Of a stretch of DNA of 64,000 bases, positions 44,031 to 55,800 are shown piece by piece. Position 1 is the first letter of the stretch; each line of letters opens with the position of its first letter. The translations under genes were made by a program, and so were the position numbers. Source of the DNA: Ustilaginoidea virens (lineage: Eukaryota; Ascomycota; Sordariomycetes; Hypocreales; Clavicipitaceae); contig NC_057320.1 in assembly GCF_000687475.1 (NCBI RefSeq), forward strand, positions 248,001-312,000, read 5' to 3'. The notes under the pieces were generated by a model. That model had not been told where the DNA came from and did no database searches. It saw only the letters and a list, made by a program, of their open reading frames with translations.

Positions 44031-45844
44031 ATGCCAGAGACGCAGATATGGCCACCGTTTCTCAATTCCTATCCCCCGCAACTGCAGCAGATTTCCATCC
44101 TGCAAGCCGTAGCCCTGGTTGCAGCGGTGTGCTTGCTGCGGCATATCGGGGCCCTCCGTTCCAAGCCGTCGGTCGAGGCTCCCTACGCCGGCTACCGGAC
44201 CTTTTGGGAACCGACCTGGCTGGTCCGTCTGCGCTTCGTGTGGGCTGCCCCAACCATTATTCACCAAGGATACAGCCAGGTGAGCCCGTGGAGAGATGGC
44301 CCAACCATCCGCCGTGTTTTGATTTGTGTGGACGACGGCTCAGAAAGCAACGTGTCTATAGTTCAAAGACTCCCTCTTCCAGATCCGACGCATCGGCGCG
44401 GACATCCTTGTCCTCTCGCCCAAGCACGTCGAGGAGGTCCGCAGTCTCTCCAAGGATAAGACGCGCTCCGTCGAGCCCCTTTTCCATGACTTTGTCGGCG
44501 ACTACACGCGAGGCAGGGAGTTCTTGGAGAGCGACCTGCAGAACCGGGTCATACAGCAGAGGTTGACGCCGCATCTCGACGCTCTTACCGATCTGATGCG
44601 GTCCGAGCTGGATGTCGCGCTGGAAAAGGAGATTCGCTGCGGCGGCAAAGGTCATCTCGTGCAACATTGCACCCCCCCCCCCAAATCCTTCTTTCTCGCT
44701 GTCTCGGCTGACTTGGCTGCCGTAGATTCGTGGACGCTCGTCGACATGAACCGCGTTTTGGCCCGTATTGTCGGCCACGTTACAGCGAGGGTGTTTCTAG
44801 GACCGGAAGAATGCCGCAACGAGGAGTGGCACACGGCGACAACCGAATACAGCGAGAACCTCTTCATCACCGGCATGATCCTGAGAGTGGTTCCCTGCTG
44901 GCTTCGGCCGTTCGTCGCCCCCGCCCTGCCCACCTACCGGCGACTGCTCGGCAACGTCGCCTCGGCACGAACAATCATCGGCAACATCGTGCAGAAACGT
45001 CAGTCCCTGCGCCAAGAGTTGGGGTCGGCGTATATATTCCCCACTGACGTCCTCCAGTGGACGATGGATGCGGCCCGGGGCCAGGAGCGGGACGTCAGCA
45101 ACCTGGCCCAGCGGATGCTTACCCTCAGCCTGTCCGCCATCCACACAACGGCCTTGACCATGACGCAGGCGCTGTACGATCTGTGCAGCCACCCAGAGTG
45201 CCTTGAGCCGCTCAGGGCCGAGATAGCAGACGCGCTGATCGACGCGGATGGACGAGGAAAAGCTATGCTACATCGCCTGTACAAGCTAGACAGCCTCCTC
45301 AAGGAATCCCAGCGGTTCAGCCCCGTGTTTCTCCGTTAGTGCTGTTCCCCCCCCCCCCCCCCCCCCCCGCGGACCGTTTGTGCCGTCCAGCGAGCTAAAC
45401 GCCTCTCTAGTGACTTTCAACCGCATTTTTCATCAGCCCATGACGCTCTCGGACGGCACGTTTCTCCCCGCCGGAACCCGCGTTGCTGTGCCGTCAAACG
45501 CCATGCTGCAGCAACCCGAGCATGTTCCAGGACCAGCCAAGCCGTCCGAGTTTGACCCCTTTCGCTACTCCAACCTGCGCAACGACCCTGTCCTGGGGCC
45601 GCAGTACCAGCGCTTCATGTGTGCCATGACCAACTCGAGCAACATGGCCTTTGGCTACGGGAGATATGCGTGCCCCGGGCGATTTTACGCCGTCAATGAG
45701 ATGAAGCTGATCCTGGCTACTCTGCTTCTGCGGTACGAGCTCAAGTTTCCGGAGGGCGCCAAGAGGCCCAAAAACTTTACCGTCGACGGCGACATGTTTC
45801 CTGACCCGAGGGCCCGGCTCCTGATCCGGGAGCGAGTACCGTGA
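44031..45844 (+). CDS. P450-4: Cytochrome P450, ent-kaurene oxidase type (P450-4, CYP503-like)
   Basis: Four exons: 44031-44279, 44383-44650, 44726-45334, 45411-45844; 519 aa (about 525 in Fusarium). It oxidises ent-kaurene at C-19 in three steps to ent-kaurenoic acid on the endoplasmic reticulum. Seen: a membrane anchor (about 20-40), the blocks DKTRSVEP and NRVIQQRLTP, I-helix AIHTTALTM, K-helix ESQR, and heme signature FGYGRYACPGRFY with Cys463. The resemblance to F. fujikuroi P450-4 is strong along the whole length, and this is the most certain P450 assignment here. The start is the first ATG in frame. Intron 2 uses a weak GTCATC donor, and intron 3 contains a C-run of about 23. It is divergent from the homoaconitase gene and convergent with the EBP-like gene. 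Confidence 0.92.
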
Positions 45845-47115
45845 TTCGGCTGTTTCGACGGTGCGTTGGGGTCATGACGGGAAGAGAGGAGTCGTTGGCC
45901 ACGCAAGTTGTGACGGCGGCTTCTGATGGAACATGGAAACAGCGCATCCTGGACATGGTTCTTTGTGTAGTCGGCTTCCGACGCGATGGAGGAGGCAACT
46001 TGATAGTAGTAGTCCAGCATTTAGTGCCTCCCCTTGAAAGATGAGCGGCTTTGGATTCCCGCGCTATCAGTGCTTGCCACTGCATAATCAACATGATTTG
46101 AACGAAATTGCCCTTATTTCATCTTCATCCTCACTTACAAGCCTACGTGTACGGCTGTGCCAGTGCAATATTGCAGTCTCCTGAAAAAGCCCTCTTGTCG
46201 TGTATTAATGGAAGCACCGTATTTCCTCAAAGACGTGAACCTGCCGCGGCAAAACCAAGGAATCACCAAGGCCGAGGCGGCTCCTCCAGGTCTGGGAAAT
46301 GAACTGACCGCAGGGGAGAGAAGAAAAATAAAAAAAAAAAAAGAAGAGAAGGAGAAGTCGATCACGACCATTTGATTCATCAAGTTCCCCGGTGTTGCGG
46401 CGCGGCTCGATCAGAGTGCAGACGAGTTTGTGTTCCAAGGGTCGACGACTCGCGCCAACATGACGGAACGCTGCTTTCCAGAAGTCTGCGCCCCCCTGGT
46501 GGGTGGAGGGCATTTATATTTGGAAGCTGAGTCTGCAGCTGGGACAGCGGGCGTCACTTGATGGCCTTGGGTTTTCAGAGAGGCTCCGGGCTCGGATATC
46601 AGCGGGATCCGTACAGCCGATGGTGGAGGAGTTCCAATAGGGCTCTATCCTGGACATGGAAAGCACCTGTCAGAAAGTGAACAGTAAACAGTCTCCGCCT
46701 TGAGCAATGCCATGGTCATGAGCGGTATGACGACCGACACGGACGTGCAAGTACAGTAAAATTGCTCCCACGTACAGCTATCTGGACTCGCACTTTCCAT
46801 GGCCATGAGGAAGGGAACAAGGGTCTGTCGACCAAGCACTTGGTGCACATGCCTCTCATCCGTGTACTCCTGCCAAGTCGACAACATAGCCCCATACGCA
46901 ACTTTGATGATGATCAAGGTCCGCACGCCGGTTACGCGGCAGCTTATCGACTTGGAAGACAGAGATGCAGCCAGGCGGCATTTGCGGACCACGCGAAACC
47001 GCCTTTCCACTCCACGCACCGATTCTGTTCGCCTCCATGCTGTGCTCACAGGTTGCAAGCCGCCCATTTTTTTCTGGCAGCAAGTCGGGCTGAACCGGTG
47101 GAATGAACTCGTGCG
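45845..47115. other. Convergent intergenic region, P450-4 / EBP-like gene
   Basis: No gene is supported. A minus-strand frame of 140 codons at 46645-47067 starts with ATG 48 bp beyond the EBP stop but shows no recognisable domain. An A-run lies at 46329-46342. In F. fujikuroi the desaturase gene des follows P450-4. Nothing resembling it is seen here. Confidence 0.4.
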
Positions 47116-47927
47116 TCACTGCAACTTCTTGGCAGACCCGTCCGCCGCCTGCTTGCTCTTCTCAAACACCCGTCCTATCGCCCACACACTCTGCCAAATC
47201 ATCGCCAGGGGAATCACTATCCAGAACGCATTGCACAGCACAAAATACGCCCAGTAGTAGTATCTCTCCGGGCGGCAGTACACAGTCCCGTTCACCGACT
47301 CCTCGTACCAGTAGATGGCGTAGTACAGCACGTCACCGTACAGCTGGCCCAAGCTCACCACCAGCTGGGCAGGGTATCTCAGAGGATGATCCGTCAGGAA
47401 GGCGTATGCGACGAAGAACGAGCCGGGGCCCCAGAACATGGCCGTCACCGTCTCCATGCACACGGTGAAGGCATCGCGCGTCATGTATCGCGAATCCGAG
47501 AGCGAGTACTCCTTCCAGAGCTGGGCGAAGAGATCGGACCTTCTGACGATGTCGGAGTGGTTGTAGGCAAAGTAGCCTTTTTTTTTTTTTTTTTTGCCTC
47601 GTCAGCCGGCGGGACGAGCAGGGAACAAGTGGGAAGAGAAGAATAAAACACGCAGAAAGGGAAGGAAGACGGGGGAGACGAACCCTCGAAAAAGGAGTGG
47701 ATGAAGCCGCATAGCACCCACCAAAAGGCAATGGCAATTCCACCATGGCAAATGGTCGGACGGGTTCGTTTCGCAATCACGTACGTGGCCGCCAGGATCG
47801 CAGCACAGCCCGAGGCAAAGATGAAGAGCAGGACAGGCGCGTCCATGGTGTTGGCGACGTGGTTTTCGGCATTGGCCTCGAGAGGGTAGTAGAGGCGCGT
47901 GCTGGCATTGGCGACTGGGCCCTCCAT
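47116..47927 (-). CDS. EBP-type 3-beta-hydroxysteroid Delta8-Delta7 isomerase homologue
   Basis: Two exons, 47927-47684 and 47576-47116; 234 aa, the usual EBP length. EBP (EXPERA domain) is a four-helix ER membrane protein that moves the sterol 8,9 double bond to 7,8. Seen: membrane segments near 32-52, 60-80, 120-142 and 188-212; HSFFEG with His77 and Glu81; LWKEYSLSDSRY; CMETVTAMFWGP with Glu123 and Thr126; and NAFW with Asn197 and Trp200. These match the residues that, from memory, line the active site of human EBP, so the enzyme looks functional. Fungi normally use the unrelated ERG2 for this step, so this gene may have another substrate, possibly another polycyclic terpenoid. The intron ends in a run of A rather than pyrimidines. 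It is convergent with P450-4. Confidence 0.85.
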
Positions 47928-49090
47928 GGCAGCGAGCGTCGAGTATGACTTGAAGGTAGGCAGGTGGAAGGCGCTGAAGCTGCTGCGCAAGGTAACAGTC
48001 GGCTTTTGCGAGAAGAGCGTCGAGAGTCTTGAAAGAGTCTTGAAAGCTGGCGACGTTTTCAGGGGGCTTCGTTGTGCTTGATCCGGTGGGGCTGGGTTGC
48101 CGAGGCTGTGCTATGTACTGTACTGCTCGCTTGTCCGCTGTCCACGTCTGCTGGCACCTGGCAGCTCAAAACGAAAGGGCTCTAATTCGGACTAGTGTCA
48201 GCCATCGGACTTTATCGGCACGGTCATTGGTTGATCCGTCGTCATGGATTTAAGGGGCCGGTGTCTCATTTGGCAGTATCAGTACCCATGAAGGACGGAC
48301 GAGGATCTTCATCAGGACCTCCATAATGTTGAAAAAGGCCCAAAGCGCGACTTCTGCGTCATCTGGCTCGGGTGCCCTGCCATGACCGTAATTATTGGAT
48401 TGTCAATTACGGCCTAAATAAACCTTTTTTGGCCATGATTTTCGCTGGTCGGACTGTCAATTGCATTGACGCCATATCGAACAGGGCACGCTCTGCAGAA
48501 CGCAATTGCCATTACCTCTTGTCATGCCGTATTGGTTGGTGGCATAATTAAAGTGGGGACACTGTGGCGGAACGGGTCTCCGTACGTAGCGTCAATTCAG
48601 GAGGTGGTTACCGGATTCGGACCTTCTTTGCCACGGAAAGCACACTTTGGCCTCGTCCCCCGTAAGCATTGATGATTAAGGACTAAAACGGTAGGAGTGC
48701 TATACTAGAAACGAACAATTAAACAGAAGTGAATTTTCAGCAGCAGCAGGGATCCCATCAACTTGAAGTGCCTGGCCATCAAACCATCAGCCGGGTGTGA
48801 AGCTCTGCCGCCCGGGCCGTCGGATGGCGATCCTGATTGGTTGCTGCACGTTTCTCCTCAGCCCAAGCCCAAGCCCAAGCCCCTCTCCTACTCCTCGGAA
48901 GGAGAGCTTCGAGCTTCTTCTTGCGATACTTGTTCTTGTACCACACATCATCTTGATATGTGTTATCGCGTTCCTGCGCATTCTGGTGGCACCCCCGGTA
49001 CCAGCTAATTGAAAATGCAAGGCTAGCCCCGCAAGACTGCCTACCCGAGCCCACACGACGGCCATCCCGCCCAGCACCCCCCGGCGCGTC
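47928..49090. other. Intergenic region upstream of the EBP-like gene
   Basis: This is the promoter side of the EBP-like gene and the 3' side of the next gene. A short (CCCAAG)n repeat lies near 48860-48882 and a (CATCAT) run overlaps the downstream gene's 3' end near 49120. No gene is supported. Confidence 0.35.
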
Positions 49091-50470
49091 TCATTCATCC
49101 GATCGTCCTTGGACGTCATCATCATCATCATCATCGCCATCGTCGACATCAACATCCAGCTCCTGGTCTTCCACCTGCAGCTTGCGTATCGCCTCCTTCG
49201 TCGCGACAAGGACGCCCACCGGATCCCCCTCGACGTCGTGCCCACGCTCGGGCTCCTCGCACGCCTCGACGACGACCCCGGCGTGCCGCGCTGCGTAGTC
49301 AAGCATGCCCAGCAGCTCACGGTTGACGTGCGGGAAGAAGCCCCTGACCACGCTGTCCGGCATGTACCCGCCCTTGGTGCCCCATCGAATCACCTGCTCC
49401 AGCATGTTGATGCGGTCCAGGCTCGCCCGGTCCACCCGGTCGCTCCAGCTGACCCTGCTGAGGCCCGCCAGGAACCTCCACCACAGGAAGCGCGGGTGCG
49501 GCCGGAAGACGGTCAGGAACGTGAGCTTCTGCCCGTCCAGGGCGGCGATGGACTGCAGCGGCGACGCGGGGTCCGGGTGCAGCCCGACGGCCCGGCAGGC
49601 CCCCCTGTGCCGCCGATTCACCATGAGCACAATCTTGTACTCCTTGAGCGGCTGCCGGCCCCAAGCCGCCAGCTTCTGGTCCTGCACCGCGTAGCCCGGC
49701 CCGCCGACGATGGGCCCCCGCAGGTCCGGGCGGGCGTCCACGTCCGGCACGATGGCGATCCAGCCCCGGTCGAGCGCCCGCTCGATCCGCCAGTGCAGGA
49801 AGAGGCCGTTGCGGGCGCCGTCCACCTCGGCGGCCGCGCCAAACACCCGGTCCGTCATGTCGCCCTCGGCCTCGGGGAACAGGGCCACGGCGCTGGCGCT
49901 GCTCGCGTGCAGCCACGTGTTGAGCACCGGGTCCCACCGGTACGGGACCGTCGAGCCGACGCCGCAGTACCGCTCGGCCATGTCGTCGACGCGCCGGCTC
50001 CGCCGCGCCCTCTGCTCCGCCTGCGCGTCGTCGTCGTACCACGCCTGGGCCTCGTCCCGCGACGAGTCCCCCTCCTGCGCGTCGCTGTCCGCCCACGACA
50101 GCAGCAGCCTGCCGTAGGCGTCGCCCTCCCTCAGCTGCCGCCTGTGGTAGCCCTGCACCCGGCCCATCTGCTTGAGCGCCGACATCTGCTCCTCCAGGTT
50201 CTCGCCCCGGGCGCAGAGCTCGTCGTCGCTCATGGCGTGGGGCGTCTTCCTGGCGTTCATGTAGCTCCAGCCGAGGAGCGCCATGCGCTTGCCCAGGCAG
50301 TCCAGCTGGAGACGTTGGAGTCTCTCGAGGTTGGACCAGAACCTCGAGTTGAAGGCGGTCGTCTTGCCGAGGGTCGCTCGCGCCCTGCGCATCGTCTTGC
50401 CCAGGCGGACAATGTCCGACTGTAGGACCTGCCCGGGCATGGTTTCTTGCTGATTTCTCTGCTTGTTCAT
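49091..50470 (-). CDS. Fungal protein with possible degenerate HNH-nuclease-type domain
   Basis: Single exon, 459 aa from an ATG at 50470. Residues about 160-250 resemble the region in many fungal proteins annotated with an HNH endonuclease domain: a YRWDP start, an ALFPEAEG stretch where such proteins usually have a His-containing HLxP motif, and RNGLFLHWRIERALDRG followed by IAIVPD. The expected catalytic His is not evident, so any nuclease activity is doubtful. The N-terminal third is charged and probably helical. The C-terminus ends in an acidic Asp run encoded by a GAT repeat. Such genes are common in fungal accessory regions and have no established role. I infer no link to the gibberellin genes. 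Confidence 0.6.
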   Translation of the reverse strand: MNKQRNQQETMPGQVLQSDIVRLGKTMRRARATLGKTTAFNSRFWSNLERLQRLQLDCLGKRMALLGWSYMNARKTPHAMSDDELCARGENLEEQMSALKQMGRVQGYHRRQLREGDAYGRLLLSWADSDAQEGDSSRDEAQAWYDDDAQAEQRARRSRRVDDMAERYCGVGSTVPYRWDPVLNTWLHASSASAVALFPEAEGDMTDRVFGAAAEVDGARNGLFLHWRIERALDRGWIAIVPDVDARPDLRGPIVGGPGYAVQDQKLAAWGRQPLKEYKIVLMVNRRHRGACRAVGLHPDPASPLQSIAALDGQKLTFLTVFRPHPRFLWWRFLAGLSRVSWSDRVDRASLDRINMLEQVIRWGTKGGYMPDSVVRGFFPHVNRELLGMLDYAARHAGVVVEACEEPERGHDVEGDPVGVLVATKEAIRKLQVEDQELDVDVDDGDDDDDDDVQGRSDE

Positions 50471-50499
50471 GTGGCTGACTGGTGACTTTGCTGTTGGCT

Positions 50500-50612
50500 G
50501 GCTTGCTGACTTTGTTGACTTTGACTTTGTTGACTTTGTTGACTCTGTTGACTCTGTTGACTTTGCTGACTTGCCTCACTTGCCTCACTTGCCTCACTTG
50601 CCTCAGTATGCC
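50500..50612. repeat. TTGACTTTG / CTTGCCTCA short tandem repeats
   Basis: Two adjoining microsatellites immediately upstream of the HNH-like gene: 6-9-bp units around GTTGACTTT (about 50505-50570) and 9-bp CTTGCCTCA units (about 50570-50609). Confidence 0.8.
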
Positions 50613-50872
50613 CCGGACTGTGGGTAGCAGAGGTAATGTTTGGAAGGAGCTCCGCGCGACGAGCCCGACGGCTTTATATGCCTCCATCCTCCACGGTTGG
50701 TCCGAAACTGCACTGTCAAAGTCAAATCGCCGCATGCCCTCGCAGCTGAGCCGCAGGACTGACGATGCGCCAAACCTTGCGGCTGCCCCAAACTCTAATG
50801 GCTCAGTGGTCGCGGGCGCCAATTTCCCAGGGCATGTACTTGCTCTCGTGGGGGGCTAGATGCACATTATTC

Positions 50873-51357
50873 TTCTTCTTTTCTCGTTTTTCTCGCCTCG
50901 TCTTTCTTGCCTTGTCTTTCTTGCCTCGTCTTTCTTGCCTTGTCTTTCTTGCCTTGTCTTTCTCGCCTCGTCTTTCTCGCCTCGTCTTTCTCGCCTCATC
51001 TTTCTCGTCTTATCTTTCTCGCCTCGTCTCTTGTCGTCTTTATCGTCTCTTTCGTCCTCTTTGTCTCTTCTTATCTCTTCTCGTCTCTTCTCGTCCTTGT
51101 CGTCTCTTATCGTCTGTTATCGTCTCTTGTCATCTCTTCTGTCTCTTCTCGTCTCTTCTCGTCCTTGCCGTCTCTTGTCGTCTCTTCTGTCTCTTCTCGT
51201 CTCTTCTCGTCCTTGCCGTCTCTTGTCGTCTCTTCTTATCTTTTCTCGTCTCTTCTCATCTCTTCTTGTCTTTTCTTATCTTATCCCATCTCTTCTCGTC
51301 TTTTCTTATCTTATTCCATCTATTGTCGTCTCTTCTCGTCCCTTCTCATCCTTCCCT
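50873..51357. repeat. Long polypyrimidine tract (CTCGTCTTTCTTG-like repeats)
   Basis: Almost 490 bp of the plus strand is C and T with occasional G or A, built from degenerate 10-15-bp units such as CTCGTCTTTCT and CTTCTCGTC. It creates long artefactual Leu/Ser/Phe-rich frames. Such mirror-like tracts can form triplex DNA. Confidence 0.85.
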
Positions 51358-52204
51358 CCCCCCAGCCCTCCCAACCCAACAAGTCGCCAACACGCGCCCA
51401 CCACCAGCCTCCTCACAGCACCCCCCCTTCTCGAGATGCTTGCTCGACGTCGTCTCCACCAGCTCGAACGACATGTGGCCAGCGACCGCGGTGGCTTCGC
51501 ACCCCGGCCTGCCTCTCACCAAAGAAGCAAGGCCGGAGGGCACCAGACAGCCTACGCACCTCCGTCGGCGCACGCCGCACCTTTGGGCCCAGCTTTGGCT
51601 TCATGATACCGGGGGGTCTCTGCGGCAGTGCAGCATGCTTTTTTCCACCAGACCCGGGTTCAAAGCCAGTAGAGAACCTCGTAGTAAAAGAACCATATCG
51701 GCAGACCGAGAAGTTGGGCGTATTGGTACAAGGGCGAGCACTTTCCAGGCCTGTTACGTAAACTCCCGCAGGGCACAAGGGCGCTGCCGAGGCGCATTCC
51801 CCGCATAACGTCGTCGCAAGGCTTGGCAATAGGCCTCGCTATGCCCTTGTCGAGGCTCTTGTGCGATTTGGCAGGCTTGGCAATAGGCCTCGCTATGCCC
51901 TTGTCAAGGCTGCTGTGCGAGTTGGTGCGATTTGGCAGGCATGAACCCTCAAGGTGTCCTGGGTACTCTGTTGGCTCTGTTGCAAACGCCGGAATCACCA
52001 AATATAAAGGCTTTTTTATTTTATTTTTTGCAGTTATGAAACGACCCGGCAGCCGCGGCATCGACGACATCCGCGTCAGCGCGCCAGGTGAATCATGCAC
52101 CCGCCCACACGACTACATCACAAAGAAGCCAGAACAGAGCAAACGCACATCCCGCAAGCTATGCAGCGCGTCATGCACCCACAGGGCTTTCATCACAGAA
52201 ACCT
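51358..52204. other. Intergenic region with a 53-bp tandem duplication
   Basis: Between 51821 and 51939 the sequence GCTTGGCAATAGGCCTCGCT recurs 53 bp apart, with partial further copies of GTGCGATTTGGCAG. Overlapping frames elsewhere show no motif. No gene is supported. Confidence 0.5.
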
Positions 52205-52345
52205 AGAATAGAGCGGGAAAAGAAAGGAAAAAAGGAACGAACGAAGAAAGGAAGGAACGAAGAAAGGAAGGACGAAAGAAAGGAAGGACGAATGAAAGGA
52301 AGGACGAAAGAAAGAAAGAAAGAAGCAAGGACGAAACAATGAAAC
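52205..52345. repeat. Polypurine microsatellite (GAAAGGAAGGACGAA)n
   Basis: About 140 bp, almost entirely A and G with regularly spaced C. It is the strand opposite of the composition seen at 50873-51357. Confidence 0.85.
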
Positions 52346-52818
52346 CGAGTAAATAAAGCACATGGGGAACTATACATACATCATCCCAGTCATCAAGTGC
52401 CGCCGCGTGCAGCGTCACCAGAACCCGAGCCGTCTGTTCCCTGGCAAGCAAACGCGGCGGCGGCACCGGGCCTGATGCAAAGACCAGAAACAAGAACCGA
52501 GCAACAAGCCATGAAGAAAGCTTTCCCTATCGAACCCTGCAGAGAAATAGAAGCCAACATTTACAAGGGAAAAAGAGAAACAGAAAGAGAAAACAGAAAA
52601 AAAGAAAAGGCCCCGGGGATTATCGCCAACGGGGCTTTGCATGGCTTTGCATCGCTTCCGAGTGCGTCCCATCGCCCCAACTGCACGTGCAAGCGGCAGA
52701 CTCCAGCCCTGTTTCCTTCATCATACACACGTAAAAACCCCTGCAGCACCCCCCCCCCCCCCCCCCCCCCCCGCCCCAACCCCGTGTAGCGACCGTCGGC
52801 TACTCGTGCGACCGTCGG
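52346..52818. other. 3' region of the EDC4-like gene
   Basis: Contains a C-run of about 24 (52750-52773) just beyond the EDC4-like stop. No gene is supported. Confidence 0.4.
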
Positions 52819-55800
52819 CTACTCGTAGCTCTGCGAGCCTCCAAACGTCTTGAGAATGTGCTCCGAAGATCGCACAATCCATTCCATCTTGCCTCGCTCC
52901 ACGTTGGCCAGCCACGGGTCCACCGGGTAGCCGCTGTCGTACCCCGCGATGAGCGGAGTCAGGCGGTTGATGAGCAGATGCATCGTCTGCGACACGCTCC
53001 CCATCATCTCGCGAAAACCCTGCTGTTCCCATTGCTACATCGGGCTGTTGTTAGCAAGCAGGTTGTGCTGTGTGTGCCGGAACACGCAAACAAGGGGACC
53101 AAAAAATCAGAGAAACCACTCACAGTCTTGGGCATGCTGCTTCCAAACGATCGAATCGCCATTTCGATCCAGTCAATTTCTTGCTTGAGGCGAGGCGTGA
53201 GACGAAGGTCTTTGGAGATGGTGGCAATCACGACGAGCAGCACCAGGGGTGGGAGATTCTCAAACCGGCTCGGATGCTGCTGGCCCAGGCACCGTTGAAA
53301 GATTTCCTTTTCGTAGCCGCTCTGGATCCATTGAATCATTGCGTCCTGCAGTCGCCCTTCCTTGATGGCTTGCTCAATCACCTGCACCCGCCGTTGGATT
53401 TCCTGCTCCGTCTCGGCGTCCGACTTGCTGACCTGGTTGGCAAAGGCGCCAGCGACGCCGGTGATCTTGCTCGCCGACGCCCGATCCGAGTGGGCCACCG
53501 GCACTGATCCTTGAGGACTGCCGCCCGCGTACTGGCCCCCGCCGCGCATGTACTCGGGGCTGTTCATGTATGGCTGGCCATGGTGGTGGTGGTGCTGGCT
53601 CGGTTGGCTCGACTGGTAGCTGCCCAGGCTCGCCTGCGGGTTGGGCCCAGCCATCATGCCGTTGTTGGAGTAAGTGTTGTGGGGAGGTTGGGCTCCGAGT
53701 CCGGGACCGCTGCTCCTGCCAACAACTCCGCCGTGGACGCCCGAGGCTCCAGAGGAGAGCTCGTGGACCGGCGGCGGCTGCTGCTGCTGCTGTTGCTGCT
53801 TCATTTTCAGAAACTCGGCCTGAAGAGACGACTGCGAGGCTGCCATGGTCGACACCATGTCTGTCAACCGGGTCACGTACGACAGCAGCTGGTCAATCTT
53901 GTTGCTGTCCGCCGCATGCTGAGTCTTCATCTTCTCAAACTGTTCGTCGTACTGTCGCTGAAGCTCTCCCGTGGCCTGCTGAGCGGCCTGCGTCGCAATC
54001 GTTCGGAGGGTGGGCGCGAGGTTCTGGTTGAGCGTCTTGGCGACTTCCTGCTGCAAGGTTGCGCCGATGGATGCGCCCACACGCTCGGAAATGGCATTCA
54101 AAAAGTCCGCCGAGCGGAGGGATCGGTTCAGGGCGTGAGGGAAGATGCTTTGCATCTCCTTTTGCACAGATGACGCCACGCTGGGTTGCAGCTTGTGTTG
54201 GACAACGTCGGAAACGGCCTTGGTAGCCTTGTCGCTGATGGCGGGGATCACGAGCTCGGTAAACTGATGGTGAATCAAGGATTCCAAGACCTTTTGCGTG
54301 TTCTCGTTCAGCACCTCCGAGACCATGTCCAAGAGCTTGATCTGGTGCTGGTTGAAGCTCTCGTCGCGGAGTCGGGCCCCCTCGTCAATCTTGCCTTGGA
54401 GGTTTTTGAGAGAGGACTTGAGGGTGTCGGAGACGGCGGCCGTCAGACGCGTCTGCAGGGCACTGATGGCGGCGTCAAGCGTCTCGCCCCCCGCCACGCC
54501 GTTGGCGGCGCCCGCAGCGTTGCTGTGGGCGTTGGCCTTTGCAGCCGGCTGCTCGCCTCCGGCCGCCTTGGCGGTTTGGACGGTGCGAGGGCAGGCGCCA
54601 GCCCCGTTGGTGGCGACGACGTCGGCGGCCTCCTTGGCAGCGTTGCCGCCCTTCTTCTTTCGAGGCTTTCGTTCAGGCTTTTCGGCCTGGCCTTCCTTAG
54701 AGGACTGAACGGGGGTCTCGTTCTCCTTGGGCTCATTCGTGGGCTTCGCCGGACTGGTCGACTCCGGACCGCGTGGCGCGGGCTCCGTCGGGGCGGCGGC
54801 GGCCGGCGGCGTCATCTGCTGCGGGGTGGTTTCCTTGGGTGCCGCAAGGCGGACAATATTGCTCTTGGCTGGGTGGCCCTCGCCGTTGGTGGCCTCGCTT
54901 GGCTGCTGCTGGGGCGTCTTAAGCTTCGTCACAGTGACCAGACCTTCCTTGACGGCGTCCACGGGGTCAAGAACCTTGTTGTCCTTGGACCACCCGAGCT
55001 CGCACTGCTTCACGAGCACGCAAGCCACACCCTTGGAGTGCATGGCGTACAGCTCGAAGAGGGTGGGCTCGTCCGCGTCCTGAACCATGGCCGGGTTGCA
55101 CAGGATGTCCAGGCTGCGGAGGACGCCCCGGTTGGCGAAGGAGTACTCCCGGACCCCGCTGATCACAGCGGTACTATCCGGCTGTGGGATCGAAGGGTCC
55201 TGCGCGATCAGTCTCTGGATATATTCCGCCTGGGACACATTCTTGAGGTTGTACTTGGGAGCCGAAAGGTGCGCAAAGTAGACCGAGTTGCGGGTGGGGT
55301 GACCAATGACAATCATGCCACTAGCAGGGTGATACAAGACGCTGCAGACGGCATCGGACTCCTTGCTGTGCGGGAGGTTGAACTCTTGGACGGGTTTGCC
55401 GAGGGCCAGATCCCACAGCTGGAGCGTGTGGTTCTGCTTCATGCCGACAATCATGTAGCGGAGGGCGCACCGTTTCTGGTACGGGCGCTGCTTGTCCAGC
55501 AAGAGGACAGACGTCGGCCACGCCTTTTCGCCCTCTGGCGTGGTGGCCAGGGTCAGCAGGGGTTCCTTGACCTCGAGCGACGAGTGGGCCGGCAGAGGAC
55601 AGCGAGGGTCAGAGTCCTCCTTGGCCGCGGTGAGATGACGGACATCCCAGAACTTGACCCGGCCGGACTTGTCGAGGGAAACCACGACGGAGTCGTCCTG
55701 GCTAAAGGTGAAGTCCTTTCCCGCCTTGCCGGTGTTGATCTTGAGCGAGCACTGCCTGAGAAGAGCCTCGGTGTCGACCACGCGATCGTGACCAGCCTTG

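Noticed and set aside
46645..47067. 140-codon minus-strand frame just beyond the EBP-like gene
   Set aside because: It has an ATG and a mildly hydrophobic end but no recognisable family, no splice context and no second line of support.
49109..50425. 438-codon plus-strand frame
   Set aside because: Shadow of the minus-strand HNH-like gene. Val/Arg/His/Pro-rich translation without motifs.
50765..51808. Long Leu/Ser/Phe-rich plus-strand frames
   Set aside because: Created by the polypyrimidine tract. The translation mimics membrane segments but is simple-sequence artefact.
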